A DNA stretch of 64,000 bases from Euglena gracilis (taxonomy: Eukaryota > Euglenida > Euglenophyceae > Euglenales). How positions within the stretch are numbered: position 1 is the stretch's first letter; each line of letters opens with the position of its first letter. The position numbers and the translations under genes were made by a program. A model generated the notes under the pieces. The model did no database searches. It saw nothing but the letters and a program-made list of their open reading frames with translations, and was not told where the DNA came from. The stretch covers positions 40,293,572 to 40,357,571 of the forward strand of contig CP154954.1 of assembly GCA_039621445.1 (NCBI GenBank), written 5' to 3'. Below, piece by piece: positions 11,019-21,420 of the stretch.

Positions 11019-14000
11019 CCAGCCCCCGGGACCAGGTCAGCTGGGTTCCCCACCCCCCAAAAACCCCAGAATCAGCTGAGCCGCTGCTGGTCACCACCCC
11101 ACAATCACAAAATTTTGCCTTTTTTTTGTGTGTAATTTGGGACCATCATTCAATCTGGCTTTGAAAACCACACCCCCGCCCCTCTTGAACAGCTGAGAAT
11201 TGTCAAAATTTTGCAATTCGGGGGGGGGGGTTGAGCAGCGCTGTATCCCCCCAAAATTTGACATTTTTTTGAATCAATCGGGGCATGGGGTGTGCCAAAA
11301 TGTCCCACCGGCCCCCGGGACCAGGTCAGCTGGGTTCCCCACCCCCCAAAAGCCCCATGAACATCAGCACCACTGCTGCTCAACACCCCCCCAAATAGCA
11401 AAATTTTCACAATTTTTGGGTGCTAATCGGGGGAGGGGGGGCGTGGGGGCGTGATTTTCGGGACCAGATTGCCTCAATGCCAGGAATTGGGGGGTGCCAA
11501 AACGTGCGACCAGCCCCCGGGACCAGGTCAGCTGGGTTCCCCACCCCCCAAAACCCCCATGAATATCAGAACCACTGCTGCTCAACACCCCCCCCAAATA
11601 GCAAAATTTTCACAATTTTTGGGTGCTAATCGGGGGGGGGGGGGCGTGTGGGGGCGTGATTTTCGGGGCCAGATTGCCTCAATGCCAGGTAACGGGTTGC
11701 GCCAAAACGTCCCACCGGCCCCCGGGACCAGGTCAGCTGGGTTCCCCACCCCCCAAAAACCCATGAATATCAGCACCACTGCTGCTCAACACCCCCCAAA
11801 TAGCAAAATCTTCACAATATTTGGGCGTTAATCGGGGGGGGGGGGGGCGTGGGGGCGTGATTTTCGGGGCCAGATTGCCTCAATGCCAGGAATTGGGGGG
11901 TGCCAAAACGTGCGACCAGCCCCCGGGACCAGGTCAGCTGGGTTCCCCACCCCCAAAAACCCCACAATAACTAAAACCACTGCTGGTGAACACCCCACAA
12001 TAGCAAATTTTTGGCATTTTTTTGGTATAAGTCGGGGCGGAAGGGGGGGGGGGCGTGGTTTCAAGGACCAGATTGCCTCAATGCCAGGAATTGGGGGGGC
12101 CAAAACGTGCGACCAGCCCCCGGGACCAGGTCAGCTGGGTTCCCCACCCCCAAAAACCACACAGTAATTGAAACCACTGCTGAAAACACCCCAACTACAA
12201 TTGCAAAAGTTTTGGCAATTTTTTGGTCTTTATAAATAGGCGGCGGGACAGGGGGGGCGGGGGCGTGGTTATAGGTGGACCAGATTGTTTTTGTTTGTTT
12301 CCGCTCCAATCACACAAATTTTATTTGTGCCTTTTTTTTTGTTGGTGTGTAAGTTTGGGACCATCATTCAGGAATTGGGGGGTGCCAAAACGTGCAACCA
12401 GCCCCCGGGACCAGGTCAGCTGGGTTCCCCACCACCAAAAACCACACAGTAATTGAAACCACTGCTGAAAACACCCCACAATTGCAAAAGTTTTGGCAAT
12501 TTTTTGGTATAAATCGGGGCGGAAGGGGGGGGGGGGGGGGGTTCTCGGGACCAGATTGCCTCAATGCCAGGAATTGGGGGGGGCCAAAACGTGCGACCGG
12601 CCCCTGGGACCAGGTCAGCTGGGTTCCCCACCCCCCAAAAACCCATGAATATCAGCACCACTGCTGAAAACACCCCCCAAATAGCAAAATCTTCACAATC
12701 TTTGGGCGTTAATCGGGGGAAGGGGGGGCGTGGGGGCGTGATTTTCGGGGCCAGATTGGCTCAATGCCAGGAATTGGGGGGGGCCAAAACGTGCGACCAG
12801 CCCCCGGGACCAGGTCAGCTGGGTTCCCCACCCCCAAAACCCCACAATAACTAAAACCACTGCTGGTGAACACCCCACAATAGCAAATTCTTGGCATTTT
12901 TTTGGTATAAGTCGGGGCGGAGGGGGGGGGGGCGTGGTTTCAAGGACCAGATTGCCTCAATGCCAGGAATTGGGGGGTGCCAAAACGTGCAACCAGCCCC
13001 CGGGACCAGGTCAGCTGGGTTCCCCACCACCAAAAACCACACAGTAATTGAAACCACTGCTGAAAACACCCCACAATTGCAAAAGTTTTGGCAATTTTTT
13101 GGTATAAATCGGGGCGGAAGGGGGGGGGGGGGGGGGGTTCTCGGGACCAGATTGCCTCAATGCCAGGAATTGGGGGGTGCCAAAACGTGCGACCGGCCCC
13201 TGGGACCAGGTCAGCTGGGTTCCCCACCCCCCAAAAACCCATGAATATCAGCACCACTGCTGAAAACACCCCCCAAATAGCAAAATTTGGCCATTTTTTG
13301 GTATAAAATCGGGGGCGGGGGGGGGTGGGGGCGTGATTTCGGGGCCAGATTGGCTCAATGCCAGGAATTGGGGGGTGCCAAAACGTGCGACCAGCCCCCG
13401 GGACCAGGTCAGCTGGGTTCCCCACCCCCAAAAACCCCACAGTAATTGAAACCACTGCTGAAAACACCCCACAAGTGCAAATTTTGGCATTTTTGGGTAT
13501 AAGTCGGGGCGGAGGGGGGGGGGGGCGTGGTTCTCGGGACCAGATTGCCTCAATGCCAGGAATTGGGGGGTGCCAAAACGTGCAACCAGCCCCCGGGACC
13601 AGGTCAGCTGGGTTCCCCACCCCCAAAAACCACACAGTAATTGAAACCACTGCTGAAAACACCCCACAATTGCAAAAGTTTTGGCAATTTTTTGGTATAA
13701 ATCGGGGCGGAAGGGGAGGTGGCGTGGTTTCAAGGACCAGATTGCCTCAATGCCAGGAATTGGGGGGTGCCAAAACGTGCGACCGGCCCCTGGGACCAGG
13801 TCAGCTGGGTTCCCCACCCCCAAAAACCCCACAGTAATGGAAACAACGGCTGAAAAAACCCCACAATTGCAAAAGTTTTTTTGCAATTTTTTGGTATAAA
13901 TCAAAAATCGGGGCGGAAGGGGGGGGTGGGGGGGGGGGGGGGGGGGGGGGGGGGCTTTTCGGGACCAGATTGCCTCAATGCCAGGAATTGGGGGGTGCCA

Positions 14001-14545
14001 AAACGTGCGACCGGCCCCTGGGACCAGGTCAGCTGGGTTCCCCACCCCCAAAACCCCACAATAATTGAAACCACTGCTGAAAACACCCCACAATTGCAAA
14101 AGTTTTGGCAATTTTTTGGTATAAATCGGGGCGGAAGGGGGGGGGCGTGGTTCTCGGGACCAGATTGCCTCAATGCCAGGAATTGGGGGGTGCCAAAACG
14201 TGCGACCAGCCCCCGGGACCAGGTCAGCTGGGTTCCCCACCCCCCAAAAACCCATGAATATCAGCACCACTGCTGCTCAACACCCCCCAAATAGCAAAAT
14301 CTTCACAATTTTTTGGGCGTATAAATCGGGGAAGGGGGGGGGGGCGTGGTTTTCGGGACCAGATTGCCTCAATGCCAGGAATTGGGGGGTGCCAAAACGT
14401 GCGACCAGGGACCAGGTCAGCTGGGTTCCCCACCCCCAAAACCCCACAATAATTGAAACCACTGCTGAAAACACCCCACAATTGCAAAAGTTTTGGCAAT
14501 TTTTTGGTATAAATCGGGGCGGAAGGGGGGGGGCGTGTGTCTGGG
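11019..14545 (+). repeat. Satellite array 2, about 17 monomers
   Basis: The core CCAGGTCAGCTGGGTTCC recurs about 17 times from 11036 to 14415. The array is interrupted at about 12215-12370 by a degenerate segment with no core (TTTGTTTGTTTCCGCTCC, then a leader-monomer-like end). One monomer near 13920 has an exceptionally long G tract. The regular 7-mer order of array 1 is not maintained here. Confidence 0.9.
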
Positions 14546-15230
14546 GGGCGGGGAACCCAGCTGGCCTTGGTGCCTGCGGATTGTGCCCCATCAGGCACCT
14601 CTCAAATACCCCCGTCAGTATTTTGCTATTTCGGCCCAACATTTGTCCAATGAGGAAATGTTTTTGGTGTGGAAATCCCAATGTGGGTGTGTTCCCATGT
14701 GCTAATGTGAGCGTGAGAAATGCCTGAATTTTTTTGGGAAAAGTTTTTTCCAAACCCTAAACACCCACAATTCGCAAAGTTTTGCAATTTTTTTTTTGTA
14801 TAATGTGGGGGGGGGGGGGGAGGGGGTGGGGGTTGTGTTGTGTGTGTTCTCAATTTGGTGTGAAATCCAATTTTCAGCAGTAGGAATGCCTGATTTTTGG
14901 AAAATTTTTTCCATACCTTGGGTTCGGTCAATTTGGCAACCGAAAATGTGGTGTTCCGCCACTGGTCCAAACCACACCCTATGCATGTGACGCTGCTTCC
15001 GCACCTTCTGCAGATCCATTGCAAGAAATGATGATTCATTGAGATTGAGCAATCACCATGCTTCGGACGAAACCTGATTTCGAAACAATTGAATATCTGC
15101 AAGGCGATGACGCAGATTCAGACGACGATTGTTATGAAGGTGATGTCTCTCACCAGCAAAATGCTTACCTCCCCCCCCCATGCCTAATGAACACCCTTGC
15201 CCAATGAACAGGGGGTGTTCGGACCGTCTA
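14546..15230 (+). repeat. Unique tail of macro-repeat unit 2
   Basis: Begins like the unit 1 tail, but a segment around 14660-14845 replaces the equivalent part of unit 1 (8867-9005). The replacement contains GTGGGTGTGTTCCCATG and a G-rich run. From about 14845 it again matches unit 1 closely. Confidence 0.7.
15058..15207 (+). CDS. Short acidic ORF, copy 2 (49 aa)
   Basis: Same reading as the ORF at 9218 (MLRTKPDFETIEYLQ, then an acidic stretch). No function assigned. The identity reflects recent duplication of the macro-repeat and is not independent evidence of coding. Confidence 0.3.
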   Translation: MLRTKPDFETIEYLQGDDADSDDDCYEGDVSHQQNAYLPPPCLMNTLAQ

Positions 15231-16056
15231 GATTGTCACCTTAGTGTTCATTGGGCTTGGGGAGGGGGAGGTACAATTTTGGGCGTCAATCGGGGGGGGG
15301 GCATGGCGGCGTGATTTTCGGGGCCAGATTGCCTCAATGCCAGGAAATGGGGTGCGCCAAAACGCCCCACCAGCCCCCGGGACCAGGTCAGCTGGGTTCC
15401 CCACCCCCCTAAACCCCAGAATCAGCCGAGCCACTGCTGGTCACCACCCCACAATCGCAAAAGTTTGCCTTTGTGTAATTTGGGACCATCTGTGTGACGG
15501 GTCAAAAGGCAGGGTTTCTGGTTCGTGAAGGAACAGGGTCAGGGTTAGTGTCAGAGACCCAGTCCGGGGGATGGTGGCACGTTTTGGCACCCCGCATTTC
15601 TTGGCATTCAATCTGGCTTTGAAAACCACGCCCCCGCCCCCCCCCCCCTTTCAACAGCTGAAAATTGTTAAAATTTTGCAATTCGGGGGGTTGAGCAGCG
15701 CTGTATCCCCCCCCCAAAATTTGACATTTTTTTGAATCAATTGGGGCATGCTGTGTGTCAAAACGGGTACTTGTCTGTTAGTCGATCCACGGCAAAACAG
15801 GTCGATCCACACCTATTTTGGCCTACTTTGGGTCACTGATGTATTTTAGGTCACTGGAAAGCACATAACAGGGTCAGAAGATACGGCTGGTGTCGACACA
15901 GGGTCTAGAGAGTTAGGGTCAGGGTCAGGGTCAGGGTTTAGGGTTAGGGTTCTGGGTTCGGGTTTGGGTTTAGGGTTGGGTTTTGGTTTAGGTAAACCCT
16001 AACCCTAACCGTAACCCTTACCCAAAACCCAAAACCCTAACCGTAACCCCCCCCCC

Positions 16057-16229
16057 CTAGTCGTACGACCACCCCTCATTTACGACCACCCCCCAGCCAC
16101 AGGTTGCAGGTCATGGGGGTGTTATGACCACCTCCCCCGGTCACAGGTTGCAGGTTATGGGGGTGTTACGACCACCCCCCCCCCCCCCCCCCCCGGTCAC
16201 AGGTTGCAGGAACCCGGTCGTACGACTAG
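16057..16229. mobile_element. CTAGTCGTACGACC-family TIR element, copy 2
   Basis: Same 14-bp TIRs and interior as copy 1. It is 173 bp because an internal C run is longer. Confidence 0.7.
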
Positions 16230-16442
16230 GGAAGGGGGGATAACCCTAAACCGTGACCCTAACCCTTACTCTCTAGACAACCCTCTCTGTGCCGACACCA
16301 GCCGTATCTTCTGACCCTTTTTTTTGTGCTTTCCCTGTCCATTAGTGACCCAAAGAGGGCCAAAAATAGGGTTAGGGATAGGGTTAGGGAAAGGGCTGGG
16401 GTTATGGTCACATTGCCCTAACCCTAAACCTAACCCTAACTC

Positions 16443-16677
16443 GGTACTTGTTCGGTAAGGGACCGCCAGTGAAATTTCTCTAAGTCGGTTATCATGGGGT
16501 TAATTGAAGGAGTAGGGTTAGGTGCGCACAAGGCCATTTTGCGCTACATGGCCATGTTGCGCAACATGGCCATGTAGCGCAAAATGGGCATGTGCGCACC
16601 TAACCCTACTCCTTCAATAACCCTAAAAATTCCGACTTAGAGAAATTTCACTGGCGGTCCTTTACCGAACAAGTACC
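16443..16677. repeat. 235-bp palindrome, copy 2
   Basis: Same length as copy 1 and nearly the same sequence, centred near 16560. Confidence 0.8.
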
Positions 16678-16777
16678 CCTAACTCTGCAGACCCTGTGCC
16701 GACACCAGCCGTATCTTCTGACCCTGTTTTGTGCTTTCCCTGTCCCTCAGTGACCCAAAGTAGGCCAAAAATAGGAG

Positions 16778-18430
16778 TAGGCCAAAAATAGGTGTGGATC
16801 GACTAACAGACTTGATGCACTGCCGTGGATCGACTAACAGACAAGTACCCCAAAACGTCCCACCAGCCCCCGGGACCAGGTCAGCTGGGTTCCCCACCCC
16901 CCAAAAACCCCAGAATCAGCTGAGCCGCTGCTGGTCACCACCCCACAATCACAAAATTTTGCCTTTTTTTTGTGTGTAATTTGGGACCATCATTCAATCT
17001 GGCTTTGAAAACCACACCCCCGCCCCTCTTGAACAGCTGAGAATTGTCAAAATTTTGCAATTCGGGGGGGGGGGGTTGAGCAGCGCTGTATCCCCCCAAA
17101 ATTTGACATTTTTTTGAATCAATCGGGGCATGGGGTGTGCCAAAATGTCCCACCGGCCCCCGGGACCAGGTCAGCTGGGTTCCCCACCCCCCAAAAGCCC
17201 CATGAACATCAGCACCACTGCTGCTCAACACCCCCCAAATAGCAAAATTTTCACAATTTTTGGGTGCTAATCGGGGGAGGGGGGGGGGGGGGGCGTGATT
17301 TTCGGGACCAGATTGCCTCAATGCCAGGAATTGGGGGGTGCCAAAACGTGCGACCAGCCCCCGGGACCAGGTCAGCTGGGTTCCCCACCCCCCAAAACCC
17401 CCATGAATATCAGAACCACTGCTGCTCAACACCCCCCCCAAATAGCAAAATTTTCACAATTTTTGGGTGCTAATCAGGGGGGGGGGGGGGGGGGGGGGGG
17501 GTTTTCGGGGCCAGATTGCCTCAATGCCCGGTAATGGGTTGCGCCAAAACGTCCCACCGGCCCCCGGGACCAGGTCAGCTGGGTTCCCCACCCCCCAAAA
17601 ACCCACAAAAAACGAAACCCAATATTGAAAATACCCCACAATTGCAAAATTTTGGCAATTTTTTGGTATAAATCGGGGCGGGGGGGGGGGTGTGGTTTAC
17701 GGGACCAGATATCCTCAATGCCAGGAACTGGGGGGGGGTGTCGAAAAACACCACCAGGCGCTGAAAATAACCCCTGTCTCCCGCCCCGATTTATGCCGAA
17801 AAAAATTGCCAAAATCTCACCATTCGGTTGTGTTCAGTTGCAGTGGTTTTCGTTATTATTCGGTGTCTGGGGGGCGGGGAACCCAGTTGGCCTTGGTGCC
17901 TGCGGATTGTGCCCCATCAGGCACCTCTCAAATACCCCCGTCAGTATTTTGCTATTTCGGCCCAACATTTGTCCAACGAGGAAATGCTTTTCATCAAATG
18001 ATGTGGGTTTTGCGTGAGAAGTTTGGTTAACCAATCTCTGTCCGTTTTAACCGTGTTAACCATGGTTAATCACTCATTCCCCGCTTTAGCGGTTACCTGG
18101 GGGGGTCTTTTTTCCCAGCCGGTTCTCAATTTGGTGTGAAAACTAAATTTCAGCAGTGGGTATGCCTGATTTTTGGAAAATTTTTCCATATCTTGGGTTC
18201 GGTCAATTTGGCAACCGATAATGTGGTGTTCCGCCGCTGGTCCAAACCACCCCCTATGCATGTGACGCTGCTTCCGCACCTTCTGCAGATCCATTGCAAG
18301 AAATGATGATTCATTGAGATTGAGCAATCACCATGCTTCGAATGGAACCTGATTTCGAAACAATTGAATATCTGCAAGACGATGACGCAGATTTGGATGA
18401 CGGTTGTTATGAAGGTGATGTCTCTCACCA
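16778..18430. repeat. Macro-repeat unit 3 (partial)
   Basis: Begins like units 1 and 2, has about four satellite cores (near 16876, 17166, 17368, 17573), a decayed stretch at 17620-17870, then the unique tail. Homology to the other units ends near 18430, before any module. Confidence 0.8.
16862..17690 (+). repeat. Satellite array 3, about 4 monomers
   Basis: Short residual array with the same core and boxes. The last monomer runs into a divergent segment ending near 17870. Confidence 0.85.
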
Positions 18431-18461
18431 CGTCAAAAGTGACAATATTGAGTGTTTTTGA
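18333..18461 (+). CDS. Short acidic ORF, diverged copy 3 (42 aa)
   Basis: Reads MLRMEPDFETIEYLQ, then an acidic stretch, then SHHVKSDNIECF and a stop. Compared with the copies at 9218 and 15058 it has several amino-acid changes in the first 33 codons and a different tail after SH. Macro-repeat homology also ends here, so the tail is new sequence. Confidence 0.3.
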   Translation: MLRMEPDFETIEYLQDDDADLDDGCYEGDVSHHVKSDNIECF

Positions 18462-18555
18462 TTCAGCCAAAAAAGGCACGAGGTTTTTCGAAAATCGAAA
18501 ACAACCAGTCAATTTTGTTTTACCAATTTTTTGACCCCCATTTTATTTTTGCCAG

Positions 18556-18780
18556 GCAATGGGAACCAAAATGTGACACAAAGCTTTTGAAGCAGCCCTC
18601 GTTGGGGAACAATTGGAAAAGGACAGCCCTGTGTTGTGGGATGCAAACAAGGGAATTGGCAGTCGGTGGATTGGATGAAATACTGGATCATTTTTTGAAG
18701 TGTGAGATTCAGGCAAGCTTTCCAGGAAAAGAACAGGAAAGATGTGTTTTAGAGAATTGGGAATGCCATCCACCGCCAGG
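18556..18780 (+). other. Candidate orphan exon
   Basis: A pyrimidine-rich stretch ending TTTTTGCCAG precedes an open, protein-like segment. Its translation contains WEPKCDTKLLKQPSLGNNW, then later DEILDHFLKCEIQASF and KEQERCVLENWECH. A possible donor (CCAGGGTGTG) follows near 18780. The protein is not recognised. Base composition is balanced, unlike the neighbouring G-rich repeats. Confidence 0.25.
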
Positions 18781-19054
18781 GTGTGTGTGGTTGACCACAA
18801 GCATTTGAGTGGGGTATTTGAAATTTGATTGAAGGGTGGAGACAAAGGGGGGGGCTGGGGTGCGTGCGCTCTTGCCCAGGATGAGAGGTCACCAAACCCC
18901 GAATTGACCCCCCGCCAATTTGCAATTGGGGGACAATTGTTGAAACGGTTCCGGCAATGGCATTTTGGCACCCCCCCCAGTTCCTGGAATTGAGGGCAAC
19001 CGCTGTCCCACCTTTTGCAGGCTGTTTCTGGGGCAAAAAACCTGCCCCCCCCCC

Positions 19055-19168
19055 CAGTCGTACGACCACCCCTCATTTACGACCACCCCCCCCGGTCACA
19101 GGTTGCAGGTTATGGGGGGTGTTATGACCCCCCCGGTCACAGGTTGCAGGAACCCGGTCATACGACTG
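19055..19168. mobile_element. TIR element of the GTCGTACGAC family, copy 3
   Basis: CAGTCGTACGACC at the left and GGTCATACGACTG at the right bound 114 bp. It has the same GGTCACAGGTTGCAGG phrases as the copies at 10220 and 16057, but one internal repeat fewer. Confidence 0.65.
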
Positions 19169-19942
19169 GGGGAGGTATGTTAAGTAATTCGACGTTTCAC
19201 ACCAGGCGGGTGGGAGGGCGTTTTTGCTATTGCATACTAGAGAACCATTGCCCCCCGTCACTCCCCCCCCCCTTTGGTGGTGTGCAGGGCGAGGACGTCC
19301 CGGTGTCGCCGGAGGCCCACACCGCCCCCCCCCCCCCACGGCCGCCGCCGGCAGGCCACGGCGGGCCGGCAAGGCGGCGTAGGGCAGAACCGGAATCGGC
19401 CAAATAGCCAGGATGGTCGGTGGGGGGGATCCCCCCCCGCCACGTCTTCCCGTATTTCATGGAGCACCAATTTCTGGAAGAGAAAAAATCTCAGTAAAAT
19501 TGGATTGTGCCAAGATTTTGGTCATTTTTTTTGTGTTTCGTTCCTTTCAACCCCCTTCTAAAAAATACCAATTTCTGAACCATGTTTAGCATGTATTTTG
19601 GGTGCATTTTTTCAAAAAGAATTTCAAAAATTTTCCCCGGCCAAATCCCCGTTTTCCCAAAATTGGTGGGGGGTCGACCCCCCCCCCCCACTGGGCCTTC
19701 CCGTTGTGCCGTGGGGCGGCGGGGAAGGAGGCCAGCGTTGCCGCAGCGGTCTGCCTGGCATCCCCTTTGGTGGGGGTTTTGTTACTGTTTGTTTTCCCCA
19801 AAGTTTGGCACTGATGTTCTAGCATTTCCCGAAGTTTCCGTCCGGCTTGATGGTTTTTCCAGCAATTTTTGCCAGGGTCCCAGTTGGGCCCGTCCACCAG
19901 ACATATGATGTCCTGGCCAGGCATTTATAACCATTTGCCAGG
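19169..19942. other. No recognised feature
   Basis: Contains a C-rich, Pro/Arg/Ala-coding stretch (19250-19400) and AT-richer DNA. Short frames exist on both strands but none looks like a protein with domains. No RNA or known mobile element was seen. Confidence 0.4.
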
Positions 19943-19950
19943 GTGGCCGC

Positions 19951-20427
19951 CAGGCTTTTGCTTAAGGGATTGCAGCACCCCCCCCCCCCCCCCCGGGGGG
20001 GGGCGGGGTGCAGCTAGTTCAAATTTGGCTAGTGGGATTTCGGGGGGGGGGGGGTCTGCTAGCAGGGCTAGCCAGTGGAATTTTTTTTTCCAGTGACCGG
20101 TGCAAAGTGCCAGAAATGTTTTCGGGACCCCCCCAAAAAATGGCCAAAAATGCCCATTTTTGGTCATTTTTGGGAATTTTTGGAACAAAATCGGCCAAAA
20201 AACCTATTAAAAACCTCATTTCCACCCCGGCGAACAGCGCCAGAAAAAAAAAAAATTTCCCACAGTGGGGGGGGAACCCCACCCACCCCAAGACCCATTG
20301 CCCCGTCAATCTACCCACCCCCCCCCCCCGGGGGGGGAGGTGTGGACCAGCTGCTCCATTTTTCCAGTGTCCAGCCGATTGGCCGCCAGAACCCCCCCAG
20401 CCCCGGAGGTCTTTAATCAAAAGCCTG
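19951..20427. mobile_element. hAT-like MITE, family A, copy 1 (477 bp)
   Basis: Starts CAGGCTTTTGCTTAAGG and ends AAAAGCCTG. Flanking 8-mers GTGGCCGC (19943-19950) and GTGGCCGG (20428-20435) match at 7 of 8 positions, as expected for an aged hAT target-site duplication. The interior has CTAGTTCAAATTTGGCTAG and an AATGGCCAAAAATGCCC-type segment shared by all family members. No transposase. Confidence 0.7.
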
Positions 20428-20452
20428 GTGGCCGGAACACTTAGTTGTAGGT

Positions 20453-21362
20453 CCAAGGATGAGTCTTGGTCTTGTATTCTTGGGGGGGTACCAAGAGTGA
20501 CCCAAGATTCTTGCCCCCCCACCCAAGACCCAAGATCTTGGGTGCAGGCAATGCGAATGTGAAGAAACAAGATGCTCAACACCAAGTCTTGGCCCTTGCC
20601 ATCAATGCACCCAAGAAAGATTTGCGTCGTGCTAGGCCATCAGCAACGCCGTGCACGATGCCACGCAAAGCTGCGCCAGGCTGTCCAACCCGAGGGGGGT
20701 CAGAAGCATGAGTGCCTGCCCAGGAGGCACTACCCCCCCGTGGGTTTCGGCTGGCCGGTCCTTGAATAGGCCAGGCCAGCTTGGCGCCGGCGCCAGGGTG
20801 CCCAGATGGCCAAGTTTGTTGGAGTGCTTGGGGTGCCTGCCCACAAAAACAACCCGGGCTTGGGGCCAGCTTTGGACGCATGACAGCTGTTCATGGCACA
20901 GGGTGCAAGCCGGGCGGTTTGGGCGTTTCCAAGCTTGGCTGCGGCTGGTGTTGCAGCCTTTCCCATTTTAGGCCAATTTTTTTAGTGCCTGGCGCCCCCC
21001 CAGGGGTTTTGTGGTTGGAAAGTTTGGTGGCTCCCAAAAAGGTGGCCAAAGCAAGTTTGGTTGGAGGGTGGGCCTGCTGCGGCCAGAAATGAAAGAAACC
21101 AGTGTTGGAGAGAAGCTGATGCGAAGGGTTAGGAGCGCAACTTTCCAAGCATAAATGTGCGAAATGCGTTGCGAAAAAAAAATGAAAATCACAAACTCCC
21201 GGCGACGTTTTAAAAGTTTAGGTTCACGACCTAGAGAAACCTTCTGTGACGAAAAAATTTTTCGGCCGGGGTCCCAAGACCCAAGAATCTTGTCATTCTT
21301 GGGTACCCCCCCAAGAAGCAAGATCTTGGGGGGGTAACCCAAGACCCAAGACTCATCCTTGG
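20453..21362. mobile_element. 910-bp non-autonomous TIR element
   Basis: Starts CCAAGGATGAGTCTTGG and ends with the reverse complement. The 5-bp direct repeats TAGGT (20448-20452 and 21363-21367) look like a target-site duplication. Imperfect inverted similarity extends over about 100 bp at each end. It is rich in CCAAGAYYCTTGG-type self-complementary motifs. The interior (20570-21250) has no frame with recognisable transposase motifs. Superfamily not assigned. Confidence 0.6.
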
Positions 21363-21420
21363 TAGGTCCAAGGCAGGAGACAAGCTGAGGCTGACCGAAA
21401 CACACCATCAAGCTGCAAAG

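Larger units (their letters stand above)
10934..16777. repeat. Macro-repeat unit 2 (5.84 kb)
   Basis: Same order of parts as unit 1. Landmarks in the shared tail and module are offset by 5,840-5,844 bp from unit 1, so those parts are almost free of indels. The length difference is confined to the satellite array and the start of the tail. Confidence 0.85.
15772..16839. repeat. Inverted-repeat module, copy 2
   Basis: Every landmark of the module at 9928 recurs 5,844 bp on: telomere-like inverted tract (about 15918-16050), TIR element (16057-16229), arm fragment, second telomere-like tract, palindrome (16443-16677) and right arm. C/G homopolymer lengths differ from copy 1. Confidence 0.8.

Noticed and set aside
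86-14545. Many overlapping open frames with RDQVSWVPHP- or WGTQLTWS-like repeats on both strands
   Set aside because: They follow the ~198-bp satellite in every phase, change frame with G-run length, and encode no domain. They are shadows of the repeat.
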